A stretch of DNA of 35,679 nucleotides from the IMG/VR virus record IMGVR_UViG_3300030451_002410, positions 1-35,679 of that record; one strand, 5' to 3'. The notes below the pieces were generated by a model. The model did not search any database. It was not told the DNA's origin and saw only the letters and a list, made by a program, of their open reading frames with translations. Source of the DNA: a virus. Positions 1 to 9,460 of the stretch are shown here, in pieces (the stretch's first letter is position 1; every line of letters begins with the position of its first letter). Position numbers and translations under genes: made by a program.

Positions 1-442
1 TAGACCTAACCCAGAAAGAAAGGGTAACTGATTTTGCAGCTGACGAACCAAATGCTGCAGGAGCTGAATTAAAACCTTCGATGTCTTGCGTAACAAGAAA
101 ATAATCGTCAGAGGCAGGCGTAAAAGCACTAGACGATGTAATTTTTAGGCTTTTTCGATACCCATCAGGAGAAGTGCTGCTTTGTTCGGCGGTATATTTA
201 CTTGCGTCAGATAACTCCATCCTCCAACGATCGCTGCAAAAATTATTATGAGAAGGCGTAAAACTTCCCTGATCCCTTTGGTTTACGTCATGACTGCCAT
301 TGATGAGCATATTGCGATTGCTCAACGCACCAGCAGTCGGCAGCTGTTGACCGTCAACCTGAACGTGACCGCTGTTGTCAATCGCGATGCCACCATCATC
401 CGTGGAGGTGTTCTTGATTGAGTTGACCTTAATGGTGCTCAT
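1..442 (-). CDS. Tail fibre / structural protein, N-terminal part (cut by window edge)
   Basis: The reading frame opens with ATG at 442 and stays open to base 1, giving 147 codons with no stop. The N-terminus begins MSTIKVNSIKN, followed by an IDNSGHVQVDG segment and then an NRNMLINGSHDVNQRDQG segment. This last type of segment starts a jelly-roll-like module in many marine phage fibre proteins (family knowledge). The start lies 1 base after the stop of the 111-aa gene at 444. It is the last visible member of the tandem fibre-gene run, so it probably forms a distal receptor-binding or fibre-tip component. The C-terminus is outside the window. Confidence 0.75.
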   Translation of the reverse strand, partial: MSTIKVNSIKNTSTDDGGIAIDNSGHVQVDGQQLPTAGALSNRNMLINGSHDVNQRDQGSFTPSHNNFCSDRWRMELSDASKYTAEQSSTSPDGYRKSLKITSSSAFTPASDDYFLVTQDIEGFNSAPAAFGSSAAKSVTLSFWVRS

Positions 443-443
443 C

Positions 444-779
444 TCAGGAAGGCTTTACGGGCCAAGTGGGGTTTGCTGGATCGCTGGTGTTAGCGGGAAG
501 ATCCCGCAATGCTTGACGATACGTCCTCATCTCATCGGTAAGAGTTGAGTCGGCAAGTGCAAGGTAGTCGGTTTTAGAGAGAAGATAGTTGCGTTCAGAG
601 CGAAGTCTAGACATCAACTCTTCTGTTGACGGGGAAGGAGGCGCAACTATTGCACCATCCTCAAGAACCCATTTAGTTGTGCATCCCTCAGGTGCATCCA
701 TCCACTGCATCTCGGATGACACTGGAAATTCAGCATCAACCAAATCAACAACTTTGTTTTGAAAAATTAGTGCCTTCAT
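444..779 (-). CDS. Tail fibre assembly chaperone-like protein (Phage_tail_APC type)
   Basis: 111 aa. The C-terminal half has the pattern of phage tail assembly chaperones: a heptad-like RLRSERNYLLSKTDYLAL stretch, then YRQALRDLP, then a Pro-rich NPTWPVKP end. Members of this family sit next to tail-fibre genes and help fibres fold or attach. The ATG overlaps the stop of the glycine-rich fibre gene (TGATG), so the two are probably translationally coupled. The N-terminal half (MKALIFQNKVVDLVDAEF) resembles the short beta domain seen in such proteins. The family call is confident; its exact fibre partner is inferred from position only. Confidence 0.75.
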   Translation of the reverse strand: MKALIFQNKVVDLVDAEFPVSSEMQWMDAPEGCTTKWVLEDGAIVAPPSPSTEELMSRLRSERNYLLSKTDYLALADSTLTDEMRTYRQALRDLPANTSDPANPTWPVKPS

Positions 780-1561
780 CAGAAAAATTGCTCCACATAG
801 ACGACACCAGAGCCACCATTTGCGCCATTACCAGCTGTATTTCCACCGCCTCCACCAGAGCCCAGTTGACCAGTAGCGCCGTGAGCGTAAGTTCCGTCAG
901 TTTTTGCGCTTCGTCCACCGCCACCAAAAAATGAATCACCTCCAGGAGAGCCTGAATCATCAACAGTTTCCCTTGAGGTAACAGGAGCGCTGCCTCGTAT
1001 ATTCAAATCACCGCTAGATCCAACCCCACCGTCAATATAAGGGCTACCACCTGGCCTATCTCCTCCTGAACCGCCAGTTGCACTGCAATGGGATCCGAAT
1101 GAAGAAGTTCCCCCGCTTCCTGCTTGAGCAAGACCAGCGTTACTGGAGGCACCACCAGCGCCAACAGTTACTGTTTCGGTTGATCCTAAAGAACTTGCCT
1201 CAATGACTTTGATCGCAGTTCCTCCTGCTGCTCCACCAGTGCCCCCCTCTGAATTATTTGCGGTCCTTCCTTTTCCACCGCCACCACCTCCAGTCACATA
1301 AACACGCACCCGCGTAAGACCACTTGGTTTAGTCCATGTGCCGCTATCAGTAAATACCTGAGTGCTTCTAAATGCACCATCAGGATCTGCTGAAATGGTC
1401 GTAAAGCTCAGTGCGCCACTGCCGTTTGTTTGAATAACTTGCCCGCTTGAACCATCAGCAGTCGGCAAAGTAAAACTTACATCCGTTCCAGATGGACTGG
1501 TGTCTGATGGTGCGTCGAGTGAAACGCTGCCGTCGCTGCTGCCTTTCAGTTTGATGCTCAT
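779..1561 (-). CDS. Glycine-rich tail fibre tip protein
   Basis: 260 aa. The N-terminus (MSIKLKGSSDGSVSLDAP) matches a short fibre-attachment module also found in marine phage fibres. The middle and C-terminus are very rich in Gly and Ser, with GGGGGG runs near residues 90-95 and 240-245, and the protein ends VVYVEQFF. Gly-rich domains of this kind form packed polyglycine-helix tips in known phage adhesins (for example the T-even gp38 adhesins), so a receptor-contact role is plausible. It follows the 82-aa gene at a 2-nt gap and overlaps the downstream chaperone gene. Low-complexity sequence limits homology inference. Confidence 0.7.
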   Translation of the reverse strand: MSIKLKGSSDGSVSLDAPSDTSPSGTDVSFTLPTADGSSGQVIQTNGSGALSFTTISADPDGAFRSTQVFTDSGTWTKPSGLTRVRVYVTGGGGGGKGRTANNSEGGTGGAAGGTAIKVIEASSLGSTETVTVGAGGASSNAGLAQAGSGGTSSFGSHCSATGGSGGDRPGGSPYIDGGVGSSGDLNIRGSAPVTSRETVDDSGSPGGDSFFGGGGRSAKTDGTYAHGATGQLGSGGGGGNTAGNGANGGSGVVYVEQFF

Positions 1562-1563
1562 AA

Positions 1564-1812
1564 TCAGGCAGGAGTATTGTCCGCGATAGAAGCATTGTAG
1601 GCAGCGATGACATCAGCGGTCCAGAGCGCTGCTGCGATGTCCTGCACCTCCTGCGCTTCACCAGTCACGTCTTGACCAGGAACAACAACATGGCGGTGAT
1701 GGTTACGCGCCAGCTCGACACCATCCTCTTCAACCACAGTGGTGGTGCGGATTTGGATAACTTGGCTAGGCAGGATTTCTTCTCTGAGTTCAATGCGCTT
1801 GGTGATGGCCAT
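1564..1812 (-). CDS. Small tail-fibre-cluster protein, unknown function
   Basis: 82 aa with no transmembrane segment or cysteine. The N-terminal half is beta-like (ITKRIELREEILPSQVIQIRTTTVVEEDG) and the C-terminal half is helical (EVQDIAAALWTADVIAAYNA). It sits between two fibre genes and is co-directional with them, with a 2-nt gap downstream and 55 nt upstream. I do not recognise a named family. Its position suggests a small structural or chaperone role in the fibre apparatus, which is inference. Confidence 0.65.
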   Translation of the reverse strand: MAITKRIELREEILPSQVIQIRTTTVVEEDGVELARNHHRHVVVPGQDVTGEAQEVQDIAAALWTADVIAAYNASIADNTPA

Positions 1813-1867
1813 TAGGGACGTTCTCCGAACGAAACAGGTTTAGGCGTAGTTTTGAGCCGTTTCGGGC

Positions 1868-2686
1868 TTAAGCGGCACGGTAAGTCCCGCCTATCATTAG
1901 GCGCTTGTTTGTGCCTGTAGAAAAAGTTGAAGTCGTAGTTGATCCTACGTCTGTAGGGAATATCTTCGTTGAGTTGGTATTAACATAACCGCCAGCAGCG
2001 TTAGTAAGGATTGTGTTATGGATGATATTGACAACAGAATAATGCTGCGACGAGCCTAAAGAAGTAAAAGGAAGGCCGTAAATGCTGGCATTACTGATTG
2101 AACCAACAGAGGAGACATCTATGTCGTCAAAGTACAGAGAGAAATGCACGAGACTGCCAACTTTGACGTAATATCCTGTCTGATTGCCGTGAGAAACAGT
2201 TGCGTCGTCGTCTTGGTTATTAAACCTACCTGTAAAAGTGCCCTCCTCATAATCGTCGAGAGCGTTTGCAACAGCTGTGTCGCCGTTAAAAGTTAAGCCG
2301 CCACCTGAAAGGATCCGACAACGCTCATTTGCGGATGTTGAGAACGTTAAAGCATCGTTTGTGTGATCGTACCTTACCCTTCCTCGGTGAGCAGCCGAGG
2401 AACCGTCTCCAAAAAAGATGTTCCCGAAATTGTCAGTATCAGAAAAAATTGTTATCCCGGCACCAGAACCAGTTGCTTGAATAACTAGATCGTCTGCATT
2501 TGAATTTGCATCGCTAGGTGTACTCGTGCCAATGCCAATCCGCCCTGAACTATCAACCGTTGCGCGTGCCGATCCACCAGTAACCAGCTTCAGCTCATTC
2601 GTTCCACACTGCAGACCTGTATCAGCGTCATCGCCTGCATAAGCAGGTGCAGCTTCAGAGTTCGTGCCGTTTAGTTTGAGGGTCAT
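1868..2686 (-). CDS. Tail fibre protein
   Basis: 272 aa. The N-terminal 50 residues hold a fibre module with the pattern DxDTGLQ...ELKLVTGGSARATVDSSGR followed by IGIGTSTP. The same module occurs in the two upstream fibre genes. The C-terminal part starts near DDYEEGTFTG and contains a beta-rich region of the type seen at the ends of phage fibre proteins. The ATG is 2 nt after the stop of the 794-aa fibre gene. Function: host recognition or a fibre shaft and tip segment (inferred from composition and context). Confidence 0.75.
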   Translation of the reverse strand: MTLKLNGTNSEAAPAYAGDDADTGLQCGTNELKLVTGGSARATVDSSGRIGIGTSTPSDANSNADDLVIQATGSGAGITIFSDTDNFGNIFFGDGSSAAHRGRVRYDHTNDALTFSTSANERCRILSGGGLTFNGDTAVANALDDYEEGTFTGRFNNQDDDATVSHGNQTGYYVKVGSLVHFSLYFDDIDVSSVGSISNASIYGLPFTSLGSSQHYSVVNIIHNTILTNAAGGYVNTNSTKIFPTDVGSTTTSTFSTGTNKRLMIGGTYRAA

Positions 2687-2688
2687 AA

Positions 2689-5073
2689 TCAGAGAATGAC
2701 GAGGATCGCGCCAGACGGCACTGTGATCGTAGCTCCACTGTTAATCGTGGGCGATACCGTGGTTCCGTGCTTCCCAGAACCCAGCTCATAGCTGGTGGTT
2801 ACGGTCTGGTCAGTTTCAACAACCCACTGGTCCGAACCACCGCCAGTCGCTCCACCACCACCTGAAGCGTCTTGCCAGGTCGGTGAGTCGTTACCGTTGC
2901 TGGTTAGAACCTGACCACTGGTGCCGTAGTTCGATGCGCCTTCAATCGCCCACGCACCAGTTGATGTAATGCGAAGTCGCTCAGTCGGGCTGCTTGCGCC
3001 GTTCGCTGCGGTGGAAAACTCTAGGCGGGTAGGTTGACTACTACCAGAAGTCCAAGTACCACCATCGCGTTTTGCCACAATCTCAGCTGAGTGAGTGTGA
3101 CCGCTATCAGAAAAATATAATTCGCCTAAAGTTTGATTATTAGTTGGAGTCGATGTTCCGCGAGCAAGTATAAGAATTCCACCACCACTTCCACCAGATG
3201 AAGCCTGAAAAATAGCCCTAGCTGCTACAGACGAACTAGACGTTCCCGCCAACAACCGCCCAGAGCTGTCGATGCGTAAACGCTCGGTCGAGCCACCTGT
3301 ATCTAAACGCAAGTATTTATCAGAGCGAAGTATGACTCCTTCGCTAGTGCCAGTAGTAAAGTTTAGAATTGCAGAGTTGTTTGCAACAAAATCTGCCTGA
3401 AAGTTGCTTGAGCTATTCGCAAATTTAACGTTCCCTGCAACGTCTAATTTTGCAGCGGGACTCGTCACACCAATACCAACATTGCCAGAGCTGGTGACGC
3501 GCACCGACTCAGTAGCGTTACGAATAACAAAATCGTCGCCATTCGCACCTACTCTGACTGCACCAGCGGTGGTTCCAGACGCTTGCAGGCTCAGAAAGGC
3601 ATATGATTGACTACTTTCAACAACACCAACGATTGTATTGGTATTGGTTTCTTTTACATGCAACTTATTGCTGCCGCTGGTCAGGCCAACCAACAACCGC
3701 CCAGAGCTGTCGATGCGCATCCGCTCGGAGGCGCCAGCGTGAAAAACTAAAGGTACACCCGAGAAAGAATAGATGTTAAAAGCTGAAGAAGTATTATAAA
3801 TAAGTCCTTTATCGGTATCGCCAGTTCTAAATCTAATTTGAGAACCAGTTGACCCATTTAATGTCAATGAGTTATAACCAGCTGCACTGTAAGGCGACGT
3901 AGTGCCAATGCCGACGTTGCCGGAGTTATCTAACTGAAGAACATTGGTTACGTTTGTGGGACTGCCTGATCCACCGCCATCTGCGTACTTAAATGACAAC
4001 GCAGAACCTGAAGCGATAGCCCACCAATCCCTTGTTTGACCAGTGTCGCTCCAGCAGATAGCAGGGTTAGCACTATCTTCAATTACTAAAGTCGTTTGGG
4101 AGCTTGCGTAAGACGTAGGCGACGAGGTGCCGATGCCAACATTGCCAGAGCTGTCGATGCGTGCCAACTCGTTGGTGTTTGTATTAACAAAAACAATGCC
4201 AGCATTTTTATTATTAGCAATAACAGTCTGATTACTAGCGTTTGCTTTTAACAGCTCTACATAACCGCTACCAGCAGAATCTTTAGCAGTCAGGTATGTG
4301 TTGTGTTTGTATTCAATTCTGCCAGAGCTGTCGATAACCATCGAATCAACATAAGCTGACCCTGAGTAATGCTGAATCTTGAAATTTCCAGAAGTATCAG
4401 TGAGAAGTCTTTTAATGTCAGCAGCATCATCACCTTGATCCGCAAAAAGCCTAATACTTGCCTCTTGACCTTCTGCGCCAGAAATTTTTAATTCAGCGGC
4501 TCCACTAGAAGGTGAAATATCTAAATCATGTGCGGGCGACGAGGTACCGATGCCAACGCGGCCAGAACTATCGATCCGAACGTGATCGTTGAAGTTCATC
4601 GGCTGGTTGAACGTCCAACAACCAGTGCTGTTAATCCACTTCAGAGTCTTATCAGTCGCACCTTTCAGCGTGATGCCGCCACCGTCAGCAGTGGTGTTGC
4701 TAGGTGATGCAACAGAGCCCAGCTCAATGTTCTTGTCGTCAATCGTGACCGTCGTTGACTGAACGGTTGTAGTGGCTCCATCCACTTGGAGGTCGCCAGA
4801 AATAGTGACGTTGCCGCTGCCGTCAACCGTTACGCGCTGCGTTCCACCAGTGCTAATGCCAACCGTATCCGTACCAGCAAGGTAAACACCGTTTGCTTGG
4901 TCCGAGCTAAACGCCAAAGCTGGAGCAGCTGCCGTTCCATCAGGCAGCGTGCGGAACAGGTCAGTAGCCGTAATTTTCTTTGTCTCGTCTGCGCTTACGT
5001 CAACAACAGGCACCACATCGGTCGCCGCCAGCGAACCGGCAGCGTTCAGCTCAGTGATCTTGATATTGGCCAT
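2689..5073 (-). CDS. Long repetitive tail fibre protein
   Basis: 794 aa. The protein is built from repeated beta-turn units of the form (R/L)IDSSG(R/N)VGIGT(S/T)SP, with at least four clear copies plus shorter variants ending in SSGRLLVG or SSGRIEYK. Residues 1-45 form a separate head (MANIKITELNAAGSLAATDVV). The next segment has the GVYLAGTDTVGISTGGTQR module shared with neighbouring fibre genes. The C-terminus has a Gly/Ser hinge and a short hydrophobic beta end (ITVPSGAILVIL). Such repeat proteins form trimeric fibre shafts. It lies between the collar-domain gene and the 272-aa fibre gene with 2-5-nt gaps. Confidence 0.85.
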   Translation of the reverse strand: MANIKITELNAAGSLAATDVVPVVDVSADETKKITATDLFRTLPDGTAAAPALAFSSDQANGVYLAGTDTVGISTGGTQRVTVDGSGNVTISGDLQVDGATTTVQSTTVTIDDKNIELGSVASPSNTTADGGGITLKGATDKTLKWINSTGCWTFNQPMNFNDHVRIDSSGRVGIGTSSPAHDLDISPSSGAAELKISGAEGQEASIRLFADQGDDAADIKRLLTDTSGNFKIQHYSGSAYVDSMVIDSSGRIEYKHNTYLTAKDSAGSGYVELLKANASNQTVIANNKNAGIVFVNTNTNELARIDSSGNVGIGTSSPTSYASSQTTLVIEDSANPAICWSDTGQTRDWWAIASGSALSFKYADGGGSGSPTNVTNVLQLDNSGNVGIGTTSPYSAAGYNSLTLNGSTGSQIRFRTGDTDKGLIYNTSSAFNIYSFSGVPLVFHAGASERMRIDSSGRLLVGLTSGSNKLHVKETNTNTIVGVVESSQSYAFLSLQASGTTAGAVRVGANGDDFVIRNATESVRVTSSGNVGIGVTSPAAKLDVAGNVKFANSSSNFQADFVANNSAILNFTTGTSEGVILRSDKYLRLDTGGSTERLRIDSSGRLLAGTSSSSVAARAIFQASSGGSGGGILILARGTSTPTNNQTLGELYFSDSGHTHSAEIVAKRDGGTWTSGSSQPTRLEFSTAANGASSPTERLRITSTGAWAIEGASNYGTSGQVLTSNGNDSPTWQDASGGGGATGGGSDQWVVETDQTVTTSYELGSGKHGTTVSPTINSGATITVPSGAILVIL

Positions 5074-5078
5074 GACGC

Positions 5079-6182
5079 TTACGTTTTGATGACGTACATC
5101 ATTGCAATGTTACGAGGTCTGGCCTCATTGCCACCATCGTTGGCAACACTGACTGACGTTGAGACGCTAATTCCAGTAAAGGCATTACTCGTGTTTTTAT
5201 TCCTTTGTCCGCAGTCGTTGTCGCCTGCCTTCCAGGGCCTGTAACCCTCGTTATGAGCTTGCTGGTCGATATAAACATGGTTGTGACCAGGGTCAGAAAC
5301 GGTTGAAGTCGCGGAAGCACTGTGGTTGTGCTGCTTGTTTTGGTCGCCTTGAGCAGTAGCAAAGTTGCGACCGCTGTCTACGCCACGGCTATCGTCCCAA
5401 CCACGGACAAACTCGCCGCGTAGATCTGGAACGTTAAAGGTGCTTGACCCGTCACCTGCGCCGAACGCCGTGCCAATTTCATTGAACAAATCGGCGTAAG
5501 TCGTCCTGCTGACTGCTGCACCGTTGCACTTCAAATAGCCGCTAGGCACAGTTGTGCTAGCCATCAAGTGGACCGATCCAGTCGGCACAGCCTGAGGCAA
5601 AGCAGTGAAGCTCAGGTTGCCGCTGCCATCTGACTGCAACACGTCATTTGCGTTGCCATCGCTGCTAGGCAACGTCAACGTGATGTCGCTTGCTGCGTTG
5701 TCTGGAGCGCGAATCGCAACAAAGTTGCTGTTGCTCGTGTCGCGCAGCCTTAAAGCCTTGCGATCACGGATCGTAATGCCGTTGCTGTCGAAGTGAGCGC
5801 GGCGCGTCCCACCCGTTGCAATATCAAGCGTGTCAGCTGCGCTGAAGTAAATCCCCGTGTTGGTGTCGTCAGATCGCCGGATCGGCAAGCTGCTAACCGT
5901 TCCAGCAGGTACGCCAACGTTGCCGGTAAACGTAGGGCTTGCCTTTACAGCCAAACCGAGATTGGTTTGAGAAAGCGTGCCGACGGTAATGAAGGCAGAA
6001 TCCGCAGCATTGCGGATCTTCAACGCATCGTTCGCAGAATCAGCAAACCACATGAACGCTGTGGTTGTTGATGGCTCAGACGATCCAGAGTTGTTACTGA
6101 ATAGCGCGTCGAAGTTGTTGTTAAGGTCAGCACGGACAGAACTGCCGCTGGCATTTTGAATCTGCTGGTCTGCTTGTGCCAT
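5079..6182 (-). CDS. Tail collar domain fibre protein
   Basis: 367 aa. Residues about 200-258 match the phage tail collar domain: GSVHLMASTTVPSGYLKCNG, then a TYADLFNEIGTAFG segment, then FNVPDLRGEFVRGWD. The C-terminus carries HNHSASATSTVSDPGHNH, a metal-chelating HxH-type fibre motif, and ends in RPRNIAMMYVIKT, which is typical of this family. Residues 100-138 hold the shared DTNTGIYFSAADTLDIATGG module. The ATG overlaps the stop of the gpJ-like gene (TAATG). It is probably the fibre protein that joins the fibres to the tail tip. Confidence 0.88.
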   Translation of the reverse strand: MAQADQQIQNASGSSVRADLNNNFDALFSNNSGSSEPSTTTAFMWFADSANDALKIRNAADSAFITVGTLSQTNLGLAVKASPTFTGNVGVPAGTVSSLPIRRSDDTNTGIYFSAADTLDIATGGTRRAHFDSNGITIRDRKALRLRDTSNSNFVAIRAPDNAASDITLTLPSSDGNANDVLQSDGSGNLSFTALPQAVPTGSVHLMASTTVPSGYLKCNGAAVSRTTYADLFNEIGTAFGAGDGSSTFNVPDLRGEFVRGWDDSRGVDSGRNFATAQGDQNKQHNHSASATSTVSDPGHNHVYIDQQAHNEGYRPWKAGDNDCGQRNKNTSNAFTGISVSTSVSVANDGGNEARPRNIAMMYVIKT

Positions 6183-9100
6183 TAGCCTCGTCCGTAACCG
6201 ACAGCATTCCAGCGGACCGTTGAAGCGATCCGGGTGTTGCTTGAATTGTAGACGGAGATGTCAAAGCTGGAACCGCTGCTGTCGTTTGAGATGACGTAGT
6301 AATCCGTGGTGTTAGACGCAGCAAAGATGATGCCAATCGACGGTTTGACGTAGAACCTATTGCCCGTTCCAAAGTTGACGGTCGTATCACCTGTTGTGCT
6401 AGTCGTAACTTCGCCAGACAACGACCGGAAAGGCATCAACGCCTTAACGCGCAGTTGGTCTACTGAAATTTGGGCGGTGTCGTCGTTAGTCTCAAACTCA
6501 GCCTTCAACTCAAACGCACGACACTTAATCTCTGCATTGTTGAAGTGACGCCATGAGGTGTAAGTAGGTGATCCGCTTGGATCGTCTTCCGTCGTTCGCA
6601 CGTACAACTTGACATCGCATGTGGTTGGCGTGGTGCCGTCAAAATCCACGATCGAGTCGAAGTCTGGAACATCATCAAGCAGGTCGGTTGCTGGGAAGTA
6701 AGACCGGGCTCGCAGAGTGCTTTCAAGCCGCAGGCTTCCAACATGCGTCAACGTAAACGGATTGCCGTTGAACACATACTCTCCAGTCGTGTGCAGCACA
6801 GAGCCGTTTGCTGCCATCTCCAGCTCTTGGTCAGTGCTATCAACGCTGAGGTTGGTTTTCGTTCCAGGAAATGTCGGATCCTCTGTAGCTGACAACGCCG
6901 ACACTTCCTCAGTGCTCTCAAGCTCCGGCTTCGTGTACTCGATCAGAGCAAAGTTTTGACTCTCGCGACCGCCAGAGTCAATGAACTTCATTGAGTACGT
7001 TCCAGACTTCAGATCTGCGTAGGCTTCCGTTGCAGCGCCTGCAATCTCCTCAGAGATACTGGTTGAGTTGCTCCAAGTGACGTTTGAGGTGTTGGGTGAG
7101 TGACGCAGCCTGACGTGACCGCCATTTCGCACGTCAAGGTCAAGAGACTGACGCCAAGTCAACTTGGCCTGCCCGTTGACCGGGATCATGTCGAAGTCGA
7201 TGTAGTTTGCGTCTGATGTATCTGTAATCAGTTGCGGTGGAGCGGTTTTGCCCTCAATCGTGAACGTGTTGGTTGTGATGACGCTGCCGCGATTCAAGTA
7301 GTTTCTGGCTTGCACCTGCACTTGCAAGTTGCCAGCTCGAATGTCACGGATGGTGATCGACGGTGATGCAGTGGTCAGCGTCTCGAAGTTGTCATCGTCA
7401 ATGCGGAACTGGACGCGGAACTCGCTGATGTTGACTCGATCGTGCTGCCAGCTAACGGACGCACCAACAAACACACCCTGACCTGTTTCGTAGAGAAACT
7501 CCTCTACTGAAATTGAATCAACAGGGTTAGGTACTGCAGAGAGATTGGTGATGTCACGGTTGGTCAGCTCATTGTCAGACTCAACTGCGTCGTAGATCGT
7601 GCCGTTGTAAGCAGCTGCGCTAACGCCATAAACACCATCATCTGTTTCAGTAACAGAAAGAACTCTGAACTGTTGTGACTGGATGTCAGATGTTTGCACC
7701 AAAAACACCGAACCAGCCGTAGGTGCTTGGCTAAACGCAGATGTCACGTCAATCGTTGCCGTTCCATTGGCTTGTGGCTGAATACCACCTGCCGGGATGC
7801 TGCGTGTTTCAGCAATACCGCTGGGCAACATGACCGACACTTTTGGATCGTTATCGCTGGTTGCCACGCTGACTGACAGGTTGGTGCTGCTATCAACCGT
7901 CAGCTGAGTTGTTGTGGCAGAACGAACGCGACCACTACGCCTGACACCAGCTCTTACTGGATCAGCAATGTCTACAACCTGCCCTGGGCGAAGAATAATG
8001 CCGCTTTCAATGCCAACAGCAAACTGACAAGTCTCAGTCAAGTTCTGCTCTGACAGAAGCGTCCACTTACCAATCCTGTGCGCCTGCCCTTGGCTGTAAC
8101 AGCCAACAGCCTTTATGTCTTTATTGATGATGCCGTATTTGGCAACAGCATCATGATCTTCGACGTACTCAAACTCTGTATCGCCTTGAGTGTCGTAGTT
8201 TTGATATGCAACCGTTGCAACAGTATGACGAACTTTTTGAGATGTTCCAGTGTATTCAAACAAGCCATCGATTACGTTTGACGGACCAAGCACATAGCTT
8301 GAATCGGTTGGCTTGTCTTGGTTAAGGACAAGAGAGCCTGCGCCGTAGTAGGCGATGCCTCTAAAAATGGCTGTCATTTCTTGAATGACGTTGTAAACCT
8401 CAGCTCGGCTGTTAATCAGCATGTTGAGGCTGAATCGTGGCTCTTGACCGCCTTTGCCATCATCCACAAGCTGATTACAGTATTGGCTCACGGAGAAAAA
8501 GTCATATCGGTCGAGCGTGTCTTCAGGAATACCTGCGCCATAACGATCTGAGATCAACAGGTCATACAGGCACCAAGCCGGATCGTTTGTCCATGTCGCA
8601 GCTTGGAACGTGCCATCCCAGATGCCGGAATACGTAATTCGCCCCAAATGCGTGGTGGTGTCTACCGTTGCATTGCTTGGAATCTTGACCTTGATCCCAC
8701 GAATCAGATACTTACGGCTTGGGATACTGCTGAACTCACGCGAGTCAAAACGAAGCGCAACAAGCGCAGAGTTTGGGTAGCTGAACTTCTCATCGATAAT
8801 CTCGGTAAAACTTTGAAAAATAGTTGTACTGGCAATTTTGCTGCTTGTCTCGTCAGCACTAACTCGCACCATGCGAACTTGCACATTTGTGCTGCTGCTC
8901 AGCGTAATCATGTAGTCACGCTGATAGCGGTTGCTACTCTTGCCGCTAATCGTGTCTGTAACTACATCGTTAAAACCACCACCGTCATACTGAATTTGAA
9001 TTTTGATCTGAACGCTATGACCAACAATGTCGCCATCATCTTCGACTTTCTGAAGACTAGGAATTGTTAGCGTTACACGAAGACGATCAACCTCCGTTCC

Positions 9101-9460
9101 AGTGACCGTACGCGTTACAGGCGTTGCGTTTACAACCTCTACATTTACGGGTCTTTCGACTTGAGTTGATCCAAAGTCGCCAGGAATGTGGTTCTGCGCT
9201 TGAGTGCCATTGCGCGTAACAACGGTGTAGCCAGAAAAGTTGTTGCTGCCGTCTGCGTTTTGAACTGGGGTGTCGTCTAGAAAAATGCTTTTGTTGCCAT
9301 CGTCTAGCCCTTGAATCTCGCCTTCACTGACTAAATCCAGCACGTTGGCAAACTGAATCGACTGCAGAGTATCGTCTGCTTCAGTAGGCGTGCGTGAACC
9401 ACCGCCACCGCCTTTGCCGCCGCCACCACCAGCACCTTGAACGTACTTAGTTTGTGTCAT
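6182..9460 (-). CDS. J: Tail tip host-specificity protein, lambda gpJ-like
   Basis: 1092 aa, close to lambda gpJ in length. It opens with a Gly-rich linker (residues 10-22), then TPTEADDTLQSIQFANVLDLVSEG, the hallmark N-terminus of gpJ/TipJ proteins. A fibronectin-III-like segment lies near residues 640-740 (VGASVSWQHDRVNISEFRVQ). gpJ forms the central tail tip and makes the first irreversible contact with the receptor. It follows the gpI-like gene with a 4-nt ATGA overlap and precedes the fibre genes, exactly as in lambda. The C-terminal about 200 residues look like a separate beta-rich domain and are the likely host-range part (inference). Confidence 0.92.
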   Translation of the reverse strand: MTQTKYVQGAGGGGGKGGGGGSRTPTEADDTLQSIQFANVLDLVSEGEIQGLDDGNKSIFLDDTPVQNADGSNNFSGYTVVTRNGTQAQNHIPGDFGSTQVERPVNVEVVNATPVTRTVTGTEVDRLRVTLTIPSLQKVEDDGDIVGHSVQIKIQIQYDGGGFNDVVTDTISGKSSNRYQRDYMITLSSSTNVQVRMVRVSADETSSKIASTTIFQSFTEIIDEKFSYPNSALVALRFDSREFSSIPSRKYLIRGIKVKIPSNATVDTTTHLGRITYSGIWDGTFQAATWTNDPAWCLYDLLISDRYGAGIPEDTLDRYDFFSVSQYCNQLVDDGKGGQEPRFSLNMLINSRAEVYNVIQEMTAIFRGIAYYGAGSLVLNQDKPTDSSYVLGPSNVIDGLFEYTGTSQKVRHTVATVAYQNYDTQGDTEFEYVEDHDAVAKYGIINKDIKAVGCYSQGQAHRIGKWTLLSEQNLTETCQFAVGIESGIILRPGQVVDIADPVRAGVRRSGRVRSATTTQLTVDSSTNLSVSVATSDNDPKVSVMLPSGIAETRSIPAGGIQPQANGTATIDVTSAFSQAPTAGSVFLVQTSDIQSQQFRVLSVTETDDGVYGVSAAAYNGTIYDAVESDNELTNRDITNLSAVPNPVDSISVEEFLYETGQGVFVGASVSWQHDRVNISEFRVQFRIDDDNFETLTTASPSITIRDIRAGNLQVQVQARNYLNRGSVITTNTFTIEGKTAPPQLITDTSDANYIDFDMIPVNGQAKLTWRQSLDLDVRNGGHVRLRHSPNTSNVTWSNSTSISEEIAGAATEAYADLKSGTYSMKFIDSGGRESQNFALIEYTKPELESTEEVSALSATEDPTFPGTKTNLSVDSTDQELEMAANGSVLHTTGEYVFNGNPFTLTHVGSLRLESTLRARSYFPATDLLDDVPDFDSIVDFDGTTPTTCDVKLYVRTTEDDPSGSPTYTSWRHFNNAEIKCRAFELKAEFETNDDTAQISVDQLRVKALMPFRSLSGEVTTSTTGDTTVNFGTGNRFYVKPSIGIIFAASNTTDYYVISNDSSGSSFDISVYNSSNTRIASTVRWNAVGYGRG

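Noticed and set aside
4786-5244. 152-codon plus-strand ORF opposite the fibre and collar genes
   Set aside because: Shadow frame of minus-strand genes with strong fibre and collar motifs; low-complexity composition.
9394-9432. CCGCCACC-type tandem repeat as a regulatory repeat
   Set aside because: It encodes the Gly-rich linker at the N-terminus of gpJ, explained by codon repetition.
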